DNA from: Thiothrix sp.
Lineage (GTDB): Bacteria > Pseudomonadota > Gammaproteobacteria > Thiotrichales > Thiotrichaceae
DNA: 64,000 bases
Assembly: GCA_020442915.1 (NCBI GenBank)
Contig: JAGRJD010000028.1
Coordinates: forward strand, 1-64,000
Direction: 5' to 3'
Shown here: in pieces, positions 26,266 through 37,376 of the stretch
Layout: every line of letters begins with the position of its first letter
How positions within the stretch are numbered: position 1 is the stretch's first letter
Position numbers and translations under genes: made by a program
Notes under the pieces: generated by a model
The model's input: only the letters and a program-made list of their open reading frames with translations
Told to the model about the DNA's origin: nothing
The model's database searches: none

Positions 26266-27419
26266 GCCTCCCCGTCAGGTGGCAGCTCGGCCAGCACTTT
26301 ACGCAGGGCCTGAATGCAACGGGTATTCTGGGCTTCGGTACCGATGGTGATGCGCAGGTGCCGGGGCAGGCCGTAATTGGCTACCGGACGCACAATCACG
26401 CCCTCCCGCAGCAGGGCTTCGTAGACCGGGGCAGCCGTGCGCCCGGTATCGACGGTGATGAAATTGCCGATGCTGGGAATATGGCCCCAGCCCTCCCCGC
26501 TGCAGGCGACAGACCACTGCTGCAGGCCACTGACATTGTTGGCGGCACTGTGACGCAGGTGAGCCTCATCCGACAGGGCCGCCTCCGCCGCAACCAGTGC
26601 TAGGGCATTGACATTGAAGGGCTGGCGCACCCGGTTCAGCAGGTCGGCAATGGCCGGGCTGGAAACGGCATAGCCCACGCGCAGGCCGGCAAGCCCGTAA
26701 ATCTTGGAAAAGGTCCGGGTCACAATCAGGTTGGGAAACGCATCCAGCCACACCAGCGCACCCGGTAGCACATCCTCACGCGCCACGTACTCAATGTAAG
26801 CCTCATCCAGCACCACAATGATCCGGGGCGGCAAGGCCTGCAGAAAGGCCTGCAGGGCATCCGTGCTCAGCCAGGTGCCGGTCGGGTTGTTGGGGTTGGC
26901 GATGAAAACAACACGGGTTCTGTCATCCACCCGTGCCTGCATGGCAGCCAGATCATGACCATAAGGCATCCCGGGATGATCAGGCGACAGGGCCGCTGCC
27001 ACCTGCAGTTCGGCCCCGATGGACTGGGTCACGATCGGGTAAACCGCAAACGCATGTTCGGAAAACACGGCTCCCCCGCCGGCATCCAGAAAGCAGCGTC
27101 CGATAATGTCCAGCACGTCGTTGGACCCATTGCCGAGCGTGATCTGCGCCGGAGACACTCCCAGCTGTTTGGCCAGTGCAGCCTTGAGACGGTATCCGCC
27201 GCCGTCCGGATACAGCTCCAGGCTTTTCATGGCGGGAGCCATGGCCGCCAACGCCCTGGGGCTGGGGCCGAGCGGGTTTTCATTCGAAGCCAGCTTCAGG
27301 CTGTTGCGGATACCCAGCTCACGCTCCAGCTCGTCAATCGGCTTGCCCGGCTGGTAGGGTTGCAGGGCCTGTACCCCGCGCACGGCAAGGCTCTGGTAAT
27401 CAAGGGGTGAATGTTGCAT
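26262..27419 (-). CDS. hisC: Histidinol-phosphate/aromatic aminotransferase
   Basis: PLP-dependent fold-type I aminotransferase. In this gene order (hisC-tyrA-aroA) the product likely serves aromatic amino acid synthesis as well as histidine. The 385-residue protein shows LASNENPLGPSPRALAAM, the substrate loop ANPNNPTGTW, VLDEAYIEYV, and the PLP lysine in TRTFSKIYGLAGLRVGY. The ATG at 27419 gives the usual N terminus; an upstream reading to 27467 is unlikely. A ribosome binding site is not obvious. Confidence 0.92.
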   Translation of the reverse strand: MQHSPLDYQSLAVRGVQALQPYQPGKPIDELERELGIRNSLKLASNENPLGPSPRALAAMAPAMKSLELYPDGGGYRLKAALAKQLGVSPAQITLGNGSNDVLDIIGRCFLDAGGGAVFSEHAFAVYPIVTQSIGAELQVAAALSPDHPGMPYGHDLAAMQARVDDRTRVVFIANPNNPTGTWLSTDALQAFLQALPPRIIVVLDEAYIEYVAREDVLPGALVWLDAFPNLIVTRTFSKIYGLAGLRVGYAVSSPAIADLLNRVRQPFNVNALALVAAEAALSDEAHLRHSAANNVSGLQQWSVACSGEGWGHIPSIGNFITVDTGRTAAPVYEALLREGVIVRPVANYGLPRHLRITIGTEAQNTRCIQALRKVLAELPPDGEA

Positions 27420-27682
27420 GGCGTCTGAACATGAAAATGAACATGGAAAGAGGCTGCATTCAATCACATTGATGTACGGTTTGCCAGTGGAGAAATTTCA
27501 CTGCCGGGCCGGTCGGACTCCACTGATCGGCAAAATATCGGCTGTAAACGGGAAACCGGCTACCGCAAAGGCTGGTCAGGCTATAGTGCTTTTGTCTACA
27601 CTTGGCTTCAGCCACGGGCTCCGGCCATTACAAATCTACAACAAATATTTTCAACTCATGACAAGACAGGAAACCCCCAACC

Positions 27683-28684
27683 ATGACAGCTGCACACTCC
27701 CTGAACCAGGAATGGCAAAACTGGCTTGACCAGAACCTGGAGCGTCAATGCGATCCGGTCGAGCTTTACCAGATCATGCGGGACAACGGCTTCAGCCGGA
27801 CCGTGATCAAGGTGATGATGGGTGATGCCTTTCCGGCCAGTGTCGAAGAAAAACCCAAACCGAAAAGTGCCATTGACCATGAGACTCTGGCCAATGCTCC
27901 CCTTGGGGCCAATCGTCCCGATCTGGTGGTTGAACGCTTTGACACCGACCGGCTGCAGCTTTATACCTTGGAAAATTTCATGACTCCGGAAGAGTGTGAA
28001 ACACTGATCCGGCTCGCGGAAACCGAACTCAAGCCCTCGGAAGTGACCCACAGCAATGGGGATGACCGCTTCCGTACCAGCGAAACCTGTGATTTTGTCC
28101 ACATCCGTGAAACCTTCGTGGACCAGATTGAAGAAAAGATTGCCCGGACCATGGGAATCCGCCTGCCCTACTCCGAACCGATCCAGGTCCAGCGTTATGA
28201 TGTGGGGCAGGAGTTCAAGGCACACCACGACTTCTTTTCACCGGACATGCCGGGTATCTATGAGCAGTATACCGGCGAAATGGGCCAGCGCACCTGGACC
28301 TTCATGGTCTACCTGAACTCGACTCCCAAAGGGGGCGGCACCCGTTTTACCGAAATCGACCAGACCTTTTACCCCAGACAGGGCATGGCAGTAGTCTGGA
28401 ACAACCTGCATCCGGATGGCGTACCCAATCCGTTTACCATGCATCACGGCATGCCGGTGGAAGAAGGCAAAAAGGTCATCATCACCAAATGGTTCCGTGA
28501 AAACGGTCAGGGGCCGATGTTCTACACCGAATCCGCACCAGCACAGGAGCAGGACACGGTAAAGGACCGGGAATCCTCCAGCCCCGGAAAACTGACCCAT
28601 ACCCAGCAGGCCAAAAACCGCAAACAGGCCCAGAAGCTCAAGAAACAGAAGCGTAAACAGGCCAGAGCACGCCGGAAACGGTGA
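27683..28684 (+). CDS. Prolyl-4-hydroxylase-type 2OG-Fe(II) dioxygenase with basic tail
   Basis: A 333-residue protein. The catalytic barrel (about 90-275) has the iron ligands His181 and Asp183 (KAHHDFF) and His254 (FTMHHGMPV), with Lys269 (ITKWF) for 2-oxoglutarate. The FTEIDQTFYPRQGMAVVWNN strand is typical of P4H enzymes. Residues 1-75 form an extra helical domain. The last ~40 residues are Lys/Arg/Gln-rich (QKLKKQKRKQARARRKR), suggesting binding to RNA or the ribosome. Bacterial relatives hydroxylate proteins such as EF-Tu; the substrate here is unknown. The gene stands alone, divergent from hisC across 263 bp in which I see nothing distinctive. Confidence 0.85.
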   Translation: MTAAHSLNQEWQNWLDQNLERQCDPVELYQIMRDNGFSRTVIKVMMGDAFPASVEEKPKPKSAIDHETLANAPLGANRPDLVVERFDTDRLQLYTLENFMTPEECETLIRLAETELKPSEVTHSNGDDRFRTSETCDFVHIRETFVDQIEEKIARTMGIRLPYSEPIQVQRYDVGQEFKAHHDFFSPDMPGIYEQYTGEMGQRTWTFMVYLNSTPKGGGTRFTEIDQTFYPRQGMAVVWNNLHPDGVPNPFTMHHGMPVEEGKKVIITKWFRENGQGPMFYTESAPAQEQDTVKDRESSSPGKLTHTQQAKNRKQAQKLKKQKRKQARARRKR

Positions 28685-28732
28685 GCCGCCTCCCGATGCG
28701 GGAAACGGGAAATCCCATGCAGGCAGCCGGGG

Positions 28733-29398
28733 CTAATCACCCTGGCTGTCTTTCAGCGTGCGGGCCGCATATTTCTCGCTCAGGTAAAGGTAGCGTTCAC
28801 GCATGGTCAGTGCCTCATCCTTGAGCTTTTCTTCTTCGAGTCGGTTCTGGCTGATGGCGGTTTCATACTCACCCAGATTCTGCTGATTCGTTGCCAGAAA
28901 ACCCTCCAGTTGGTTGCGAATGGCCTTGCTGTCTTCGGTTTCCAGTTTTGCCTCAAGCTCGGTGCGTTCCTGCCGCAGTTTGTCACGCAACATGACCAGC
29001 TGTGCATAGTTGGCCTTCAGGGTTGCGAAACGCTCATCATTGAAACGATCCAGTTCTTCCACACTGGCATAACTGTTCAGCAGCAGCGAGTCGGTTCGCT
29101 CCTGCTGCCGATCCCGCTCCTTGCGCTTTTCCTCCAGACTCTGCAGCCACTCCTCTTCCCTGACCTGCTCGGTGGACTTGGCCGGGGCTACCTGCTTGAG
29201 GGTGAGTCCCTGCTTGCTGAGCTGGCTGTGCCCATCCTGGGAAAACTCGGGCGGAACATTATCGGAATAATGCACCGCACCATCCTTGTCAACCCAGCGG
29301 AACAGCCCCTCTGCCTGCAGCTGCATACTGAGACACAGCGTGCAGCCGCCAAGAATGACCACGCCGGGAGATACGTACTGCCTGACTTTGAATTTCAT
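28733..29398 (-). CDS. DUF4124-domain exported protein with coiled coil
   Basis: A 221-residue protein. After a signal-type hydrophobic segment (VVILGGCTLCLSMQLQA) comes the short DUF4124 motif GLFRWVDKDGAVHYSDNVPP. From residue ~75 to the end it is a long charged helix (QVREEEWLQSLEEKRKERDR), very likely a coiled coil. Such proteins are envelope-associated and uncharacterised. It converges with the prolyl hydroxylase gene. Confidence 0.75.
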   Translation of the reverse strand: MKFKVRQYVSPGVVILGGCTLCLSMQLQAEGLFRWVDKDGAVHYSDNVPPEFSQDGHSQLSKQGLTLKQVAPAKSTEQVREEEWLQSLEEKRKERDRQQERTDSLLLNSYASVEELDRFNDERFATLKANYAQLVMLRDKLRQERTELEAKLETEDSKAIRNQLEGFLATNQQNLGEYETAISQNRLEEEKLKDEALTMRERYLYLSEKYAARTLKDSQGD

Positions 29399-29513
29399 AA
29401 TGCTTATCCACGGACACTACAGGAACAGGTTGATTGAACCCCTGTTTTTAACATGCACCCTGAAATAAAGCCAATCTATAGGCCATACGGCAGAATTGTC
29501 CGGATGGATCATG

Positions 29514-31073
<1,560 letters not shown>

Positions 31074-31286
31074 TTTGGAGCCCTTAGCCATGTTGGTAGA
31101 TGCCTGCACATCGGGTAGCCTGGATAGCTTACAGGAGCCTTGCCTGACAGATTATTAATCGCCAGACACTTCCTGCAGACCAGACAGGATCATTGGCAAA
31201 CCCATTTTTTTTGCCTGAATTTTTTCGTCTTTTCCGGTTATCATAGGCGGCTGTTTTATCATAGTACATCTGGAGATAAATTGGCC

Positions 31287-31862
31287 ATGGCCACCTACAA
31301 TACCAGCGAATTCCGCAGCGGACTGAAACTGATGATCGATGGCGACCCCTATGTCATTGTCGAGAACGAGTTTGTCAAGCCGGGCAAGGGACAGGCTTTC
31401 AACCGCGTCCGGGTCCGCAACCTGAAGACGGGGCGTGTGGTCGAAAAAACCTGGAAGTCCGGCGACAGCGTGGAAGCGGCTGATGTGGTCGATCGGGAAA
31501 TGGAGTTCCTCTACAATGATGGTGAATTCTGGCACTTCATGGTTACGGATGGCTCCTTTGAGCAGTTCGCCGCCGCCGAGTCAGCCATGAACGATGCCGC
31601 CAAATGGCTCAAGGGCAATGAGGTCTGCACCGTGACCCTGTGGAATGATGCCCCCCTGAACGTGACACCACCCAACTTTGTCGAGCTGCAGATCGTGGAA
31701 ACCGATCCCGGTGTCAAGGGCGACACGGCCAGTGGCGGCTCCAAACCGGCCCGGCTGGAAACCGGAGCGGTCATCAAGGTACCGCTCTACATGGACCAGG
31801 ACGAAGTGGTCAAGATTGATACCCGTTCGGGTGAGTACGTTTCCCGCGTCAAGGAAAGCTGA
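31287..31862 (+). CDS. efp: Elongation factor P
   Basis: Binds stalled ribosomes between the P and E sites and promotes peptide bonds in polyproline stretches. The 191-residue protein has the three-barrel layout. The tip loop reads KPGKGQAF with Lys34, the residue that EpmA modifies with (R)-beta-lysine. The next gene, 6 bp downstream, is epmA. The aminomutase epmB is not in the window. The ATG at 31287 follows GGAG with longer-than-usual spacing. Confidence 0.97.
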   Translation: MATYNTSEFRSGLKLMIDGDPYVIVENEFVKPGKGQAFNRVRVRNLKTGRVVEKTWKSGDSVEAADVVDREMEFLYNDGEFWHFMVTDGSFEQFAAAESAMNDAAKWLKGNEVCTVTLWNDAPLNVTPPNFVELQIVETDPGVKGDTASGGSKPARLETGAVIKVPLYMDQDEVVKIDTRSGEYVSRVKES

Positions 31863-31868
31863 ACCAGG

Positions 31869-32828
31869 GTGGAATGGCAACCCTCCGCCGGGCTGGAAGC
31901 CCTGCAGGCCCGTGCCGGTCTGCTGCGCCAGGTGCGTGAATTCATGCAGGTCCGGGGTATCATGGAAGTGGAAACCCCGGCCCTGTCCCGGGCCGGCACC
32001 ACCGATCCGGCCATTGACAGCCTGAGTGTAGCCCTGCCCCGGGAGTTGCGCTACCTGCACACCTCCCCCGAATACCCGATGAAGCGCCTGCTGGCCAATG
32101 GCAGTGGCGACATTTACCAGATCTGCAAGGTCTGGCGCCTGGACGAAAGCGGCAGTCGCCACAATCCGGAATTCACCCTGCTGGAGTATTACCGGGTTGG
32201 CCACGACTACCGGCAGTTGATGCAGGAAGTGGGTGCACTGCTTGCCCTCCTGATTCCCGGCCTGCCGGCAGCACCGGTGTTCCGGGAATACCGGCACTGC
32301 TTTCTGGACACCTTTGGACTGGACCCCTTCAATACCCGACCGGAGACACTGGCTGCCTGCGCTGCCGCCCACGGGCTGGAACTGCAGGGCGGGCAGGATA
32401 AACTGGATCTGCAGGGCTGGCTGGACCTGCTGTTTTCCCATGTAATCGAACCGGGTTTTCCGGACACGGGCCTGACCTTTGTCTATCATTACCCGGCGGC
32501 ACAATCCGCACTGGCCTGCGTGAGCGAACACGAAGGGTATGCGGTCGCCTGCCGTTTCGAGGTTTACCTCGGTCCCCTGGAGCTCGGCAACGGCTATCAG
32601 GAGCTGTCCGACGGGGCTGCCAATACCCGCAAACTCACCCGTGATGCCCGACAGCGCAGCCGGGAAGGCAGATCCGGCCCGGTGATTGACCGGCGCTTTC
32701 TGGCCGCCATGCAATCCGGGTTGCCGCACTGTGCCGGGGTGGCTATCGGGCTCGACCGGGTTTTGTTGTGCCGTCTGGGTGAAAAACGCCTGGAACAGGT
32801 TATCAGTTTCGCGTGGGAACTGGCATAA
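31869..32828 (+). CDS. epmA: EF-P beta-lysine ligase
   Basis: EpmA (PoxA/GenX/YjeA) is a truncated class II lysyl-tRNA synthetase homologue that attaches (R)-beta-lysine to Lys34 of EF-P. The 319-residue protein lacks the anticodon domain. It keeps motif 2 (GDIYQICKVWRLDESGSRHN followed by PEFTLLEYYR) and motif 3 (GVAIGLDRVLLCRLG). It starts with GTG, 6 bp after efp, so the substrate and its modifier are co-translated. Confidence 0.95.
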   Translation: MEWQPSAGLEALQARAGLLRQVREFMQVRGIMEVETPALSRAGTTDPAIDSLSVALPRELRYLHTSPEYPMKRLLANGSGDIYQICKVWRLDESGSRHNPEFTLLEYYRVGHDYRQLMQEVGALLALLIPGLPAAPVFREYRHCFLDTFGLDPFNTRPETLAACAAAHGLELQGGQDKLDLQGWLDLLFSHVIEPGFPDTGLTFVYHYPAAQSALACVSEHEGYAVACRFEVYLGPLELGNGYQELSDGAANTRKLTRDARQRSREGRSGPVIDRRFLAAMQSGLPHCAGVAIGLDRVLLCRLGEKRLEQVISFAWELA

Positions 32829-32861
32829 TAGCGCGCATTTTCAGTTTGAGGAGCATACGCA

Positions 32862-33191
32862 ATGAGTTTCTTTATTTCCGACGCTTGGGCACAAAGCGCC
32901 CCCGGCCCGGCTGGTGGCGGCATTGAGCTGTTGATCATGATGGCGATCTTCTTTGCCATCATGTATTTCATGGTCATCCGACCCCAGCAGAAGCGAGCCA
33001 AGGCCCACAAAAGCATGCTGGACGCCCTGAGCAAGGGAGATGAAGTCGTCGCCGGGGGGGGCATTCTGGGCAAGGTCAGCCAGATCGGCGAGAACTTCGT
33101 CGAACTTGAAATCGCAGACAATGTGCGCATCAAGGTCCAGAAGCAAGCCATCGGAACCGTCATGCCCAAAGGCACCCTGAAAAACGCCTGA
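32862..33191 (+). CDS. yajC: Sec translocase accessory subunit YajC
   Basis: A 109-residue single-span membrane protein of the SecDF-YajC complex. The N-terminal helix IELLIMMAIFFAIMYFMVIRPQQKRAK is followed by a small cytoplasmic domain with KGDEVVAGGGILGKV. It heads yajC-secD-secF. It starts 33 bp after epmA, so transcription may run on from efp-epmA. Confidence 0.95.
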   Translation: MSFFISDAWAQSAPGPAGGGIELLIMMAIFFAIMYFMVIRPQQKRAKAHKSMLDALSKGDEVVAGGGILGKVSQIGENFVELEIADNVRIKVQKQAIGTVMPKGTLKNA

Positions 33192-33201
33192 CCATATCGC
33201 C

Positions 33202-33224
33202 AGGCTTCCCGGACCGGGAAGCCT
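33202..33224 (+). repeat. Perfect hairpin between yajC and secD
   Basis: AGGCTTCCCGG-A-CCGGGAAGCCT: 11-bp arms with a single-base centre (effectively a smaller stem with a tight loop), in the 51-bp gap between yajC and secD. No T-tract follows. It may act as an mRNA processing or stabilising element that sets different YajC and SecD levels. Confidence 0.5.
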
Positions 33225-33242
33225 CTCACGGGAATATTAACA

Positions 33243-35105
33243 ATGAACCGCTACCCACTGTGGAAATACCTGCTGTTGATTGTGACCCTGATTGTGGGTC
33301 TCATTTATGCACTGCCCAACCTTTACCCCTCCGACCCTTCGGTCCAGATCAGCCAGCGTCAGGGTAATGATCTGGAGCCGGCCCTGATGCAGTCCCTGGA
33401 AAAAACCCTGAATGAGCATCAGCTGGGTTTCAAGTCCAGCGAGCTGAACGGCCCGAATGCCCTGATCCGTTTCGATGATACCGAAACCCAGCTGGAGGCC
33501 TCCGACCTGATCCGCGAGACCCTGGGGCGGGAGTATGTGGTGGCCCTGAACCTGGCCCCTGCCACCCCGGCCTGGCTGCAGGCCCTGAATGCCCAGCCCA
33601 TGTACCTGGGGCTGGACCTGCGTGGCGGTGTCCACTTCCTCATGGAGGTGGACATGGATGCCGCCAAGGAAAAAGCCTTTGAGCGCTATGAGGATGAGTT
33701 CCGGGACTACCTGCGCAATGACAAGGTTGAATACCTGGGCGTCGCACGGGACGGTGAAATACTGACCATCAAGTTCAAGGATGCCGAGCAGCGCAGTGCC
33801 GGCCTCAAGACCTTGAGCTCCAAGTATTTCAACGAGCTGCAATGGCAGGAGCAGGATCCGGCTGAAACCTATGACCTTACGGCGACCATTGCCCCCGAAC
33901 AGCTGCAGAACATCCAGAAGCTGGCCCTGCAGCAGAACATCACCACCCTGCGCAAGCGCGTCAATGAGCTCGGAGTGGCCGAACCGGTCATCCAGCAACA
34001 GGGGTTGAACCGTATCGTGGTCCAGCTGCCCGGCGTACAGGATACCGCCCGTGCCAAGGAAATCCTGGGCGCCACGGCGACACTGGAGTTCCGCATGGTC
34101 GATGATACCGGCAACGACCCGGTCAGCGCCGAACAGAGCAAGCGCATCCCGCTGGGTACCCAGCTGTTTCATGAAAGCAACGGCAACCCCATCCTGCTCA
34201 AGCGCCGGGTGATGCTGACCGGAGATTACATTACCGACGCCTCTTCCGGTTTTGGCAACGATACCGGCGCCCCCGAAGTCAACATCGTCCTCAACGGCAA
34301 AGGCGGCGAACGTTTCCGGCAGGCCACCGGCACCAATGTCGGCAAGCTGATGGCAGTTATCTACATCGAAACCACCTATGATGAACAGGAAGTCAAGGGC
34401 GAAAAGGTGCGCAAACCCGTCAAGCATCAGGAAGTCATCAACGTGGCACGCATTCAGGATGAGCTGGGCAGCCGTTTCCGCATCACCGGCCTGGACTCAC
34501 CGAAGGAAGCCCGTGATCTGGCCCTGCTGTTGCGTGCCGGTGCCTTGGCTGCCCCGCTTTACATCGTTGAAGAACGCACCATCGGCCCCAATCTCGGCCA
34601 GGCCAATATCGACAGCGGCTTCAAGTCGATCCTGATCGGTTTTGTGCTGGTCATGGTATTCATGCTCATCTATTACCGCCTGTTCGGCCTGTTCGCCAAC
34701 CTGGCCCTGACCATGAACGTGGTGATCATCTTTGCGGTCATGTCCATGCTGCAGTTCACCCTGACCCTGCCCGGCATGGCCGGTATCGTGCTCACCATCG
34801 GCATGGCAGTGGATGCCAACGTGCTGATTTATGAGCGTATCAAGGAAGAGCTGCGCAATGGCGCGCCAGTACAGACCGCCATCAACCGCGGTTATGATCA
34901 GGCGTTCTCCACCATCATGGACGCCAACGTCACCACCCTGATTGCGGCCCTGGTCCTGTTCATGTTCGGAACCGGCCCGATCAAGGGCTTCGCCATCACA
35001 CTGGCCATCGGTATCGCCACCTCCATGTTTACGGCGATTGTGGGCAGCCGCGCGCTGGTGAATCTGGCCTACGGTGGCCGCAAGGTTGAAAAGCTCAGCA
35101 TTTAA
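33243..35105 (+). CDS. secD: Protein translocase subunit SecD
   Basis: SecD uses the proton motive force to pull exported proteins into the periplasm. The 620-residue protein has an N-terminal anchor (YLLLIVTLIVGLIYALPNLY), a large periplasmic part beginning GLDLRGGVHFLMEVDMDAA, and five further membrane spans. The RND-type motif GMAVDANVLIYERIKEEL sits near residue 525. The length matches E. coli SecD (615). Confidence 0.97.
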   Translation: MNRYPLWKYLLLIVTLIVGLIYALPNLYPSDPSVQISQRQGNDLEPALMQSLEKTLNEHQLGFKSSELNGPNALIRFDDTETQLEASDLIRETLGREYVVALNLAPATPAWLQALNAQPMYLGLDLRGGVHFLMEVDMDAAKEKAFERYEDEFRDYLRNDKVEYLGVARDGEILTIKFKDAEQRSAGLKTLSSKYFNELQWQEQDPAETYDLTATIAPEQLQNIQKLALQQNITTLRKRVNELGVAEPVIQQQGLNRIVVQLPGVQDTARAKEILGATATLEFRMVDDTGNDPVSAEQSKRIPLGTQLFHESNGNPILLKRRVMLTGDYITDASSGFGNDTGAPEVNIVLNGKGGERFRQATGTNVGKLMAVIYIETTYDEQEVKGEKVRKPVKHQEVINVARIQDELGSRFRITGLDSPKEARDLALLLRAGALAAPLYIVEERTIGPNLGQANIDSGFKSILIGFVLVMVFMLIYYRLFGLFANLALTMNVVIIFAVMSMLQFTLTLPGMAGIVLTIGMAVDANVLIYERIKEELRNGAPVQTAINRGYDQAFSTIMDANVTTLIAALVLFMFGTGPIKGFAITLAIGIATSMFTAIVGSRALVNLAYGGRKVEKLSI

Positions 35106-35123
35106 GGCGTGAAGGAGCCTGAT

Positions 35124-36113
35124 ATGACAGAACAAACCAATGAATCGACCCTGACACTGGAGCAGATGGCTCCCGTGACAGGTGGCAGACTGATTGACTT
35201 CATGCGTCTGCGCCACATCGCGCTTGCCCTCACCATTGTCCTCACCCTGGCATCACTGGCATCCATTGCCATCCGCGGCCTCAATCTCGGTGTGGACTTT
35301 ACCGGTGGTACCGTCATGGAAGTCACCTATCCGGACAGCAAGAATCCGGATATTGTGCGCGAACTGCTGAAAAACAATGGCTACGAAGCCGTGGTCCAGC
35401 ACTTCGGCAGCAGCAGGGAGCTGCTGATCCGCCTGCCGCCACCGGAAGCCGGTGATGATTCTGCAGAAGCCAAGGCAGCCCTGAGCAACAAGGTGCTGGG
35501 CATTCTGCAGGCTGAAACGGCAGAGGCCAGACTGAACCGGGTTGAGTTCGTCGGGCCGCAGGTCGGTGAGGAACTGCGTGAACAGGGCGGACTGGCGATC
35601 CTGCTGGCGCTGGGCGGCATCCTTATCTATGTGGCCCTGCGGTTTGAATACCGGTTTGCCGTCGGGGCGGTTGTCGCCACCATCCATGACGTGATTGTCG
35701 TGGTCGGCTTCTTCTCCTTCACCCATATCGAATTCGACCTGACCGTCCTGGCGGCGGTCCTGGCCGTCATCGGCTATTCACTCAATGACACCATTGTCGT
35801 GTTCGACCGTGAGCGCGAGAACTTCCGCCTGATGCGTACCGAAACACCCTATGAAGTCATGAACATCTCGATCAACCAGACCCTGTCACGTACCCTGATG
35901 ACTTCCTTCACCACCCTGATCGTGGTCACCGCCCTGTACGTGTTCGGCAGTGAAGTCATTTCCGGCTTCGCACTGGCCCTGATCATTGGCATCCTGATCG
36001 GTACCTATTCATCCATCTATGTGGCCAGCAACCTGCTGCTGATGATGGGTATCACCAAAGAAGCCCTGATCCCGCCTCCCAAGGACAATGCGGAATTGGA
36101 CGCCATTCCTTGA
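35124..36113 (+). CDS. secF: Protein translocase subunit SecF
   Basis: Partner of SecD. The 330-residue protein has six membrane spans, with GLNLGVDFTGGTVMEV in the first periplasmic loop and VIGYSLNDTIVVFDREREN in the conserved cytoplasmic-side motif. The ATG at 35124 follows AAGGAG and lies 18 bp after secD. A strong terminator follows the gene and ends the operon. Confidence 0.97.
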   Translation: MTEQTNESTLTLEQMAPVTGGRLIDFMRLRHIALALTIVLTLASLASIAIRGLNLGVDFTGGTVMEVTYPDSKNPDIVRELLKNNGYEAVVQHFGSSRELLIRLPPPEAGDDSAEAKAALSNKVLGILQAETAEARLNRVEFVGPQVGEELREQGGLAILLALGGILIYVALRFEYRFAVGAVVATIHDVIVVVGFFSFTHIEFDLTVLAAVLAVIGYSLNDTIVVFDRERENFRLMRTETPYEVMNISINQTLSRTLMTSFTTLIVVTALYVFGSEVISGFALALIIGILIGTYSSIYVASNLLLMMGITKEALIPPPKDNAELDAIP

Positions 36114-36143
36114 ACAACGGATATTCTGGCGTTTTATGTTATG

Positions 36144-36166
36144 GCCCCCGGTAACGGGGGCTTTTT
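36144..36166 (+). terminator. Rho-independent terminator of the sec operon
   Basis: GCCCCCG-GTAA-CGGGGGC followed by TTTTT, 30 bp after the secF stop. Confidence 0.9.
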
Positions 36167-36190
36167 GAAGCAAGAACAGGCGCAAACCGC

Positions 36191-36643
36191 TCAGGCCGCA
36201 GCAAAACCTGCCAGCACCAGCATCAGCACCGCAATGGCAGTCAGCTGGGTACGCAAACGGGCATAGTGGGAATTGATGCGCGGAAACAGCAGCAACCGGT
36301 CAGCCACATACGCCCCGATCAGCAGCAGGGCCATGAAAAGCAGCGACAGTCCTACCGGCAGCAGCAGCCCCAGCCAGGCCAGTACCCCCGGCACAATGCC
36401 ATAAACCAGCAGACGCTCGACCTCATGTTCAGGCAGGTAGCGCTGCATGCCCAGTACCACCCCCCAATGCACGGCTCCGAGAAAACTCAGCACCATGGCC
36501 GCATACGCTGCCAGCCACCAGTCCAGCCGCACCCCCTTGAGAAAGGGCAGCTCCAGCCCCAGCAGCAGGGTCAGTGACAGCAGCACAAACGGCAGCAATC
36601 CGGCATACCCCAGTATCCATGCAATTTCCGGCAGTGGTCTCAT
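36191..36643 (-). CDS. DUF3429 membrane protein
   Basis: A 150-residue hydrophobic protein with about five membrane segments. It matches the DUF3429 family: WILGYAGLLPFVLLSL at the N terminus, then AAMVLSFLGAVHWGVVLGMQ with the conserved GAVHWG. Function unknown. It lies between the convergent sec operon and a divergent Lrp-type regulator. Confidence 0.8.
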   Translation of the reverse strand: MRPLPEIAWILGYAGLLPFVLLSLTLLLGLELPFLKGVRLDWWLAAYAAMVLSFLGAVHWGVVLGMQRYLPEHEVERLLVYGIVPGVLAWLGLLLPVGLSLLFMALLLIGAYVADRLLLFPRINSHYARLRTQLTAIAVLMLVLAGFAAA

Positions 36644-36790
36644 GTGCGTTCTCCAGTCTCTTGATACTCAGCTTGAGTGGCAATATTCTCAATATTGAAC
36701 GCAGGCATCCATAAAAAGATACAAAAACCACTGTTGCCCTGTGGCCCGCTCTGGATAGTGATACAATAACGGACAGCAGGAGGGGCAAGC

Positions 36791-37174
36791 ATGAAACAGG
36801 CCCGGCTCGATGCCACCGACATCAGGATACTGCGCATCATGCAGTCGTCCCCGGAACTCAACATTCACGAGATCGGGGAACGGGTCGGGTTGTCCCACAC
36901 GCCCTGCTGGCGCCGGCTGCGTCGCCTGCGGGACAGTGGCGTCGTATGCGGGCGGGTCTGGCTGCTGGACCCGGAACAGGTCGGGCTTGATGTCACCATC
37001 TTCGTTTCCGTACGCCTCAAAAGCCATACCTCGGAACTGCTGGAAAGTTTCGAGCAGGCCACACTGGACATTCCCGAAATCCTGCAGTGCTACAGCATGA
37101 GCGGTGAATTTGATTACCTGCTGCGGGTGGTGGTGGCTAGCGAAATCAAGCGCACCACCTGCCTGCCGATCTGA
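36791..37174 (+). CDS. Lrp/AsnC-type regulator with an internal deletion in the sensor domain
   Basis: A 127-residue protein. The HTH (LDATDIRILRIMQSSPELNI, then HEIGERVGLSHTPCWRRLRR) and the first half of the RAM ligand-binding domain are intact up to EFDYLLRVVVA. The text then jumps to SEIKRTTCLPI, the normal C-terminal end of the family. About 30 residues (the second helix and strand of RAM, usually ending in a SSFAL-like motif) are missing without loss of frame; the junction is at 37136-37141. DNA binding may persist, but ligand sensing and oligomerisation should be affected. It lies 200 bp upstream of the large oxidoreductase gene, its likely target. Confidence 0.85.
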   Translation: MKQARLDATDIRILRIMQSSPELNIHEIGERVGLSHTPCWRRLRRLRDSGVVCGRVWLLDPEQVGLDVTIFVSVRLKSHTSELLESFEQATLDIPEILQCYSMSGEFDYLLRVVVASEIKRTTCLPI

Positions 37175-37376
37175 CGCCAGCCCCGGCAGTGCAGCCGAAG
37201 TCTGCCTGCATCCGGAACAGGCTCCCCAAAGCAATCCGGATCCTGAACTCAAGGCTGCCAGAGGAAAGTTTCCTCCATCACGGCCCTGGTTAACGGCAAC
37301 ATGAGACACCGGGTCCCGTGCAGAAATGACACAATGGGGGGACATTAACATCACGGAATTATCGGGAGGAGAGACC

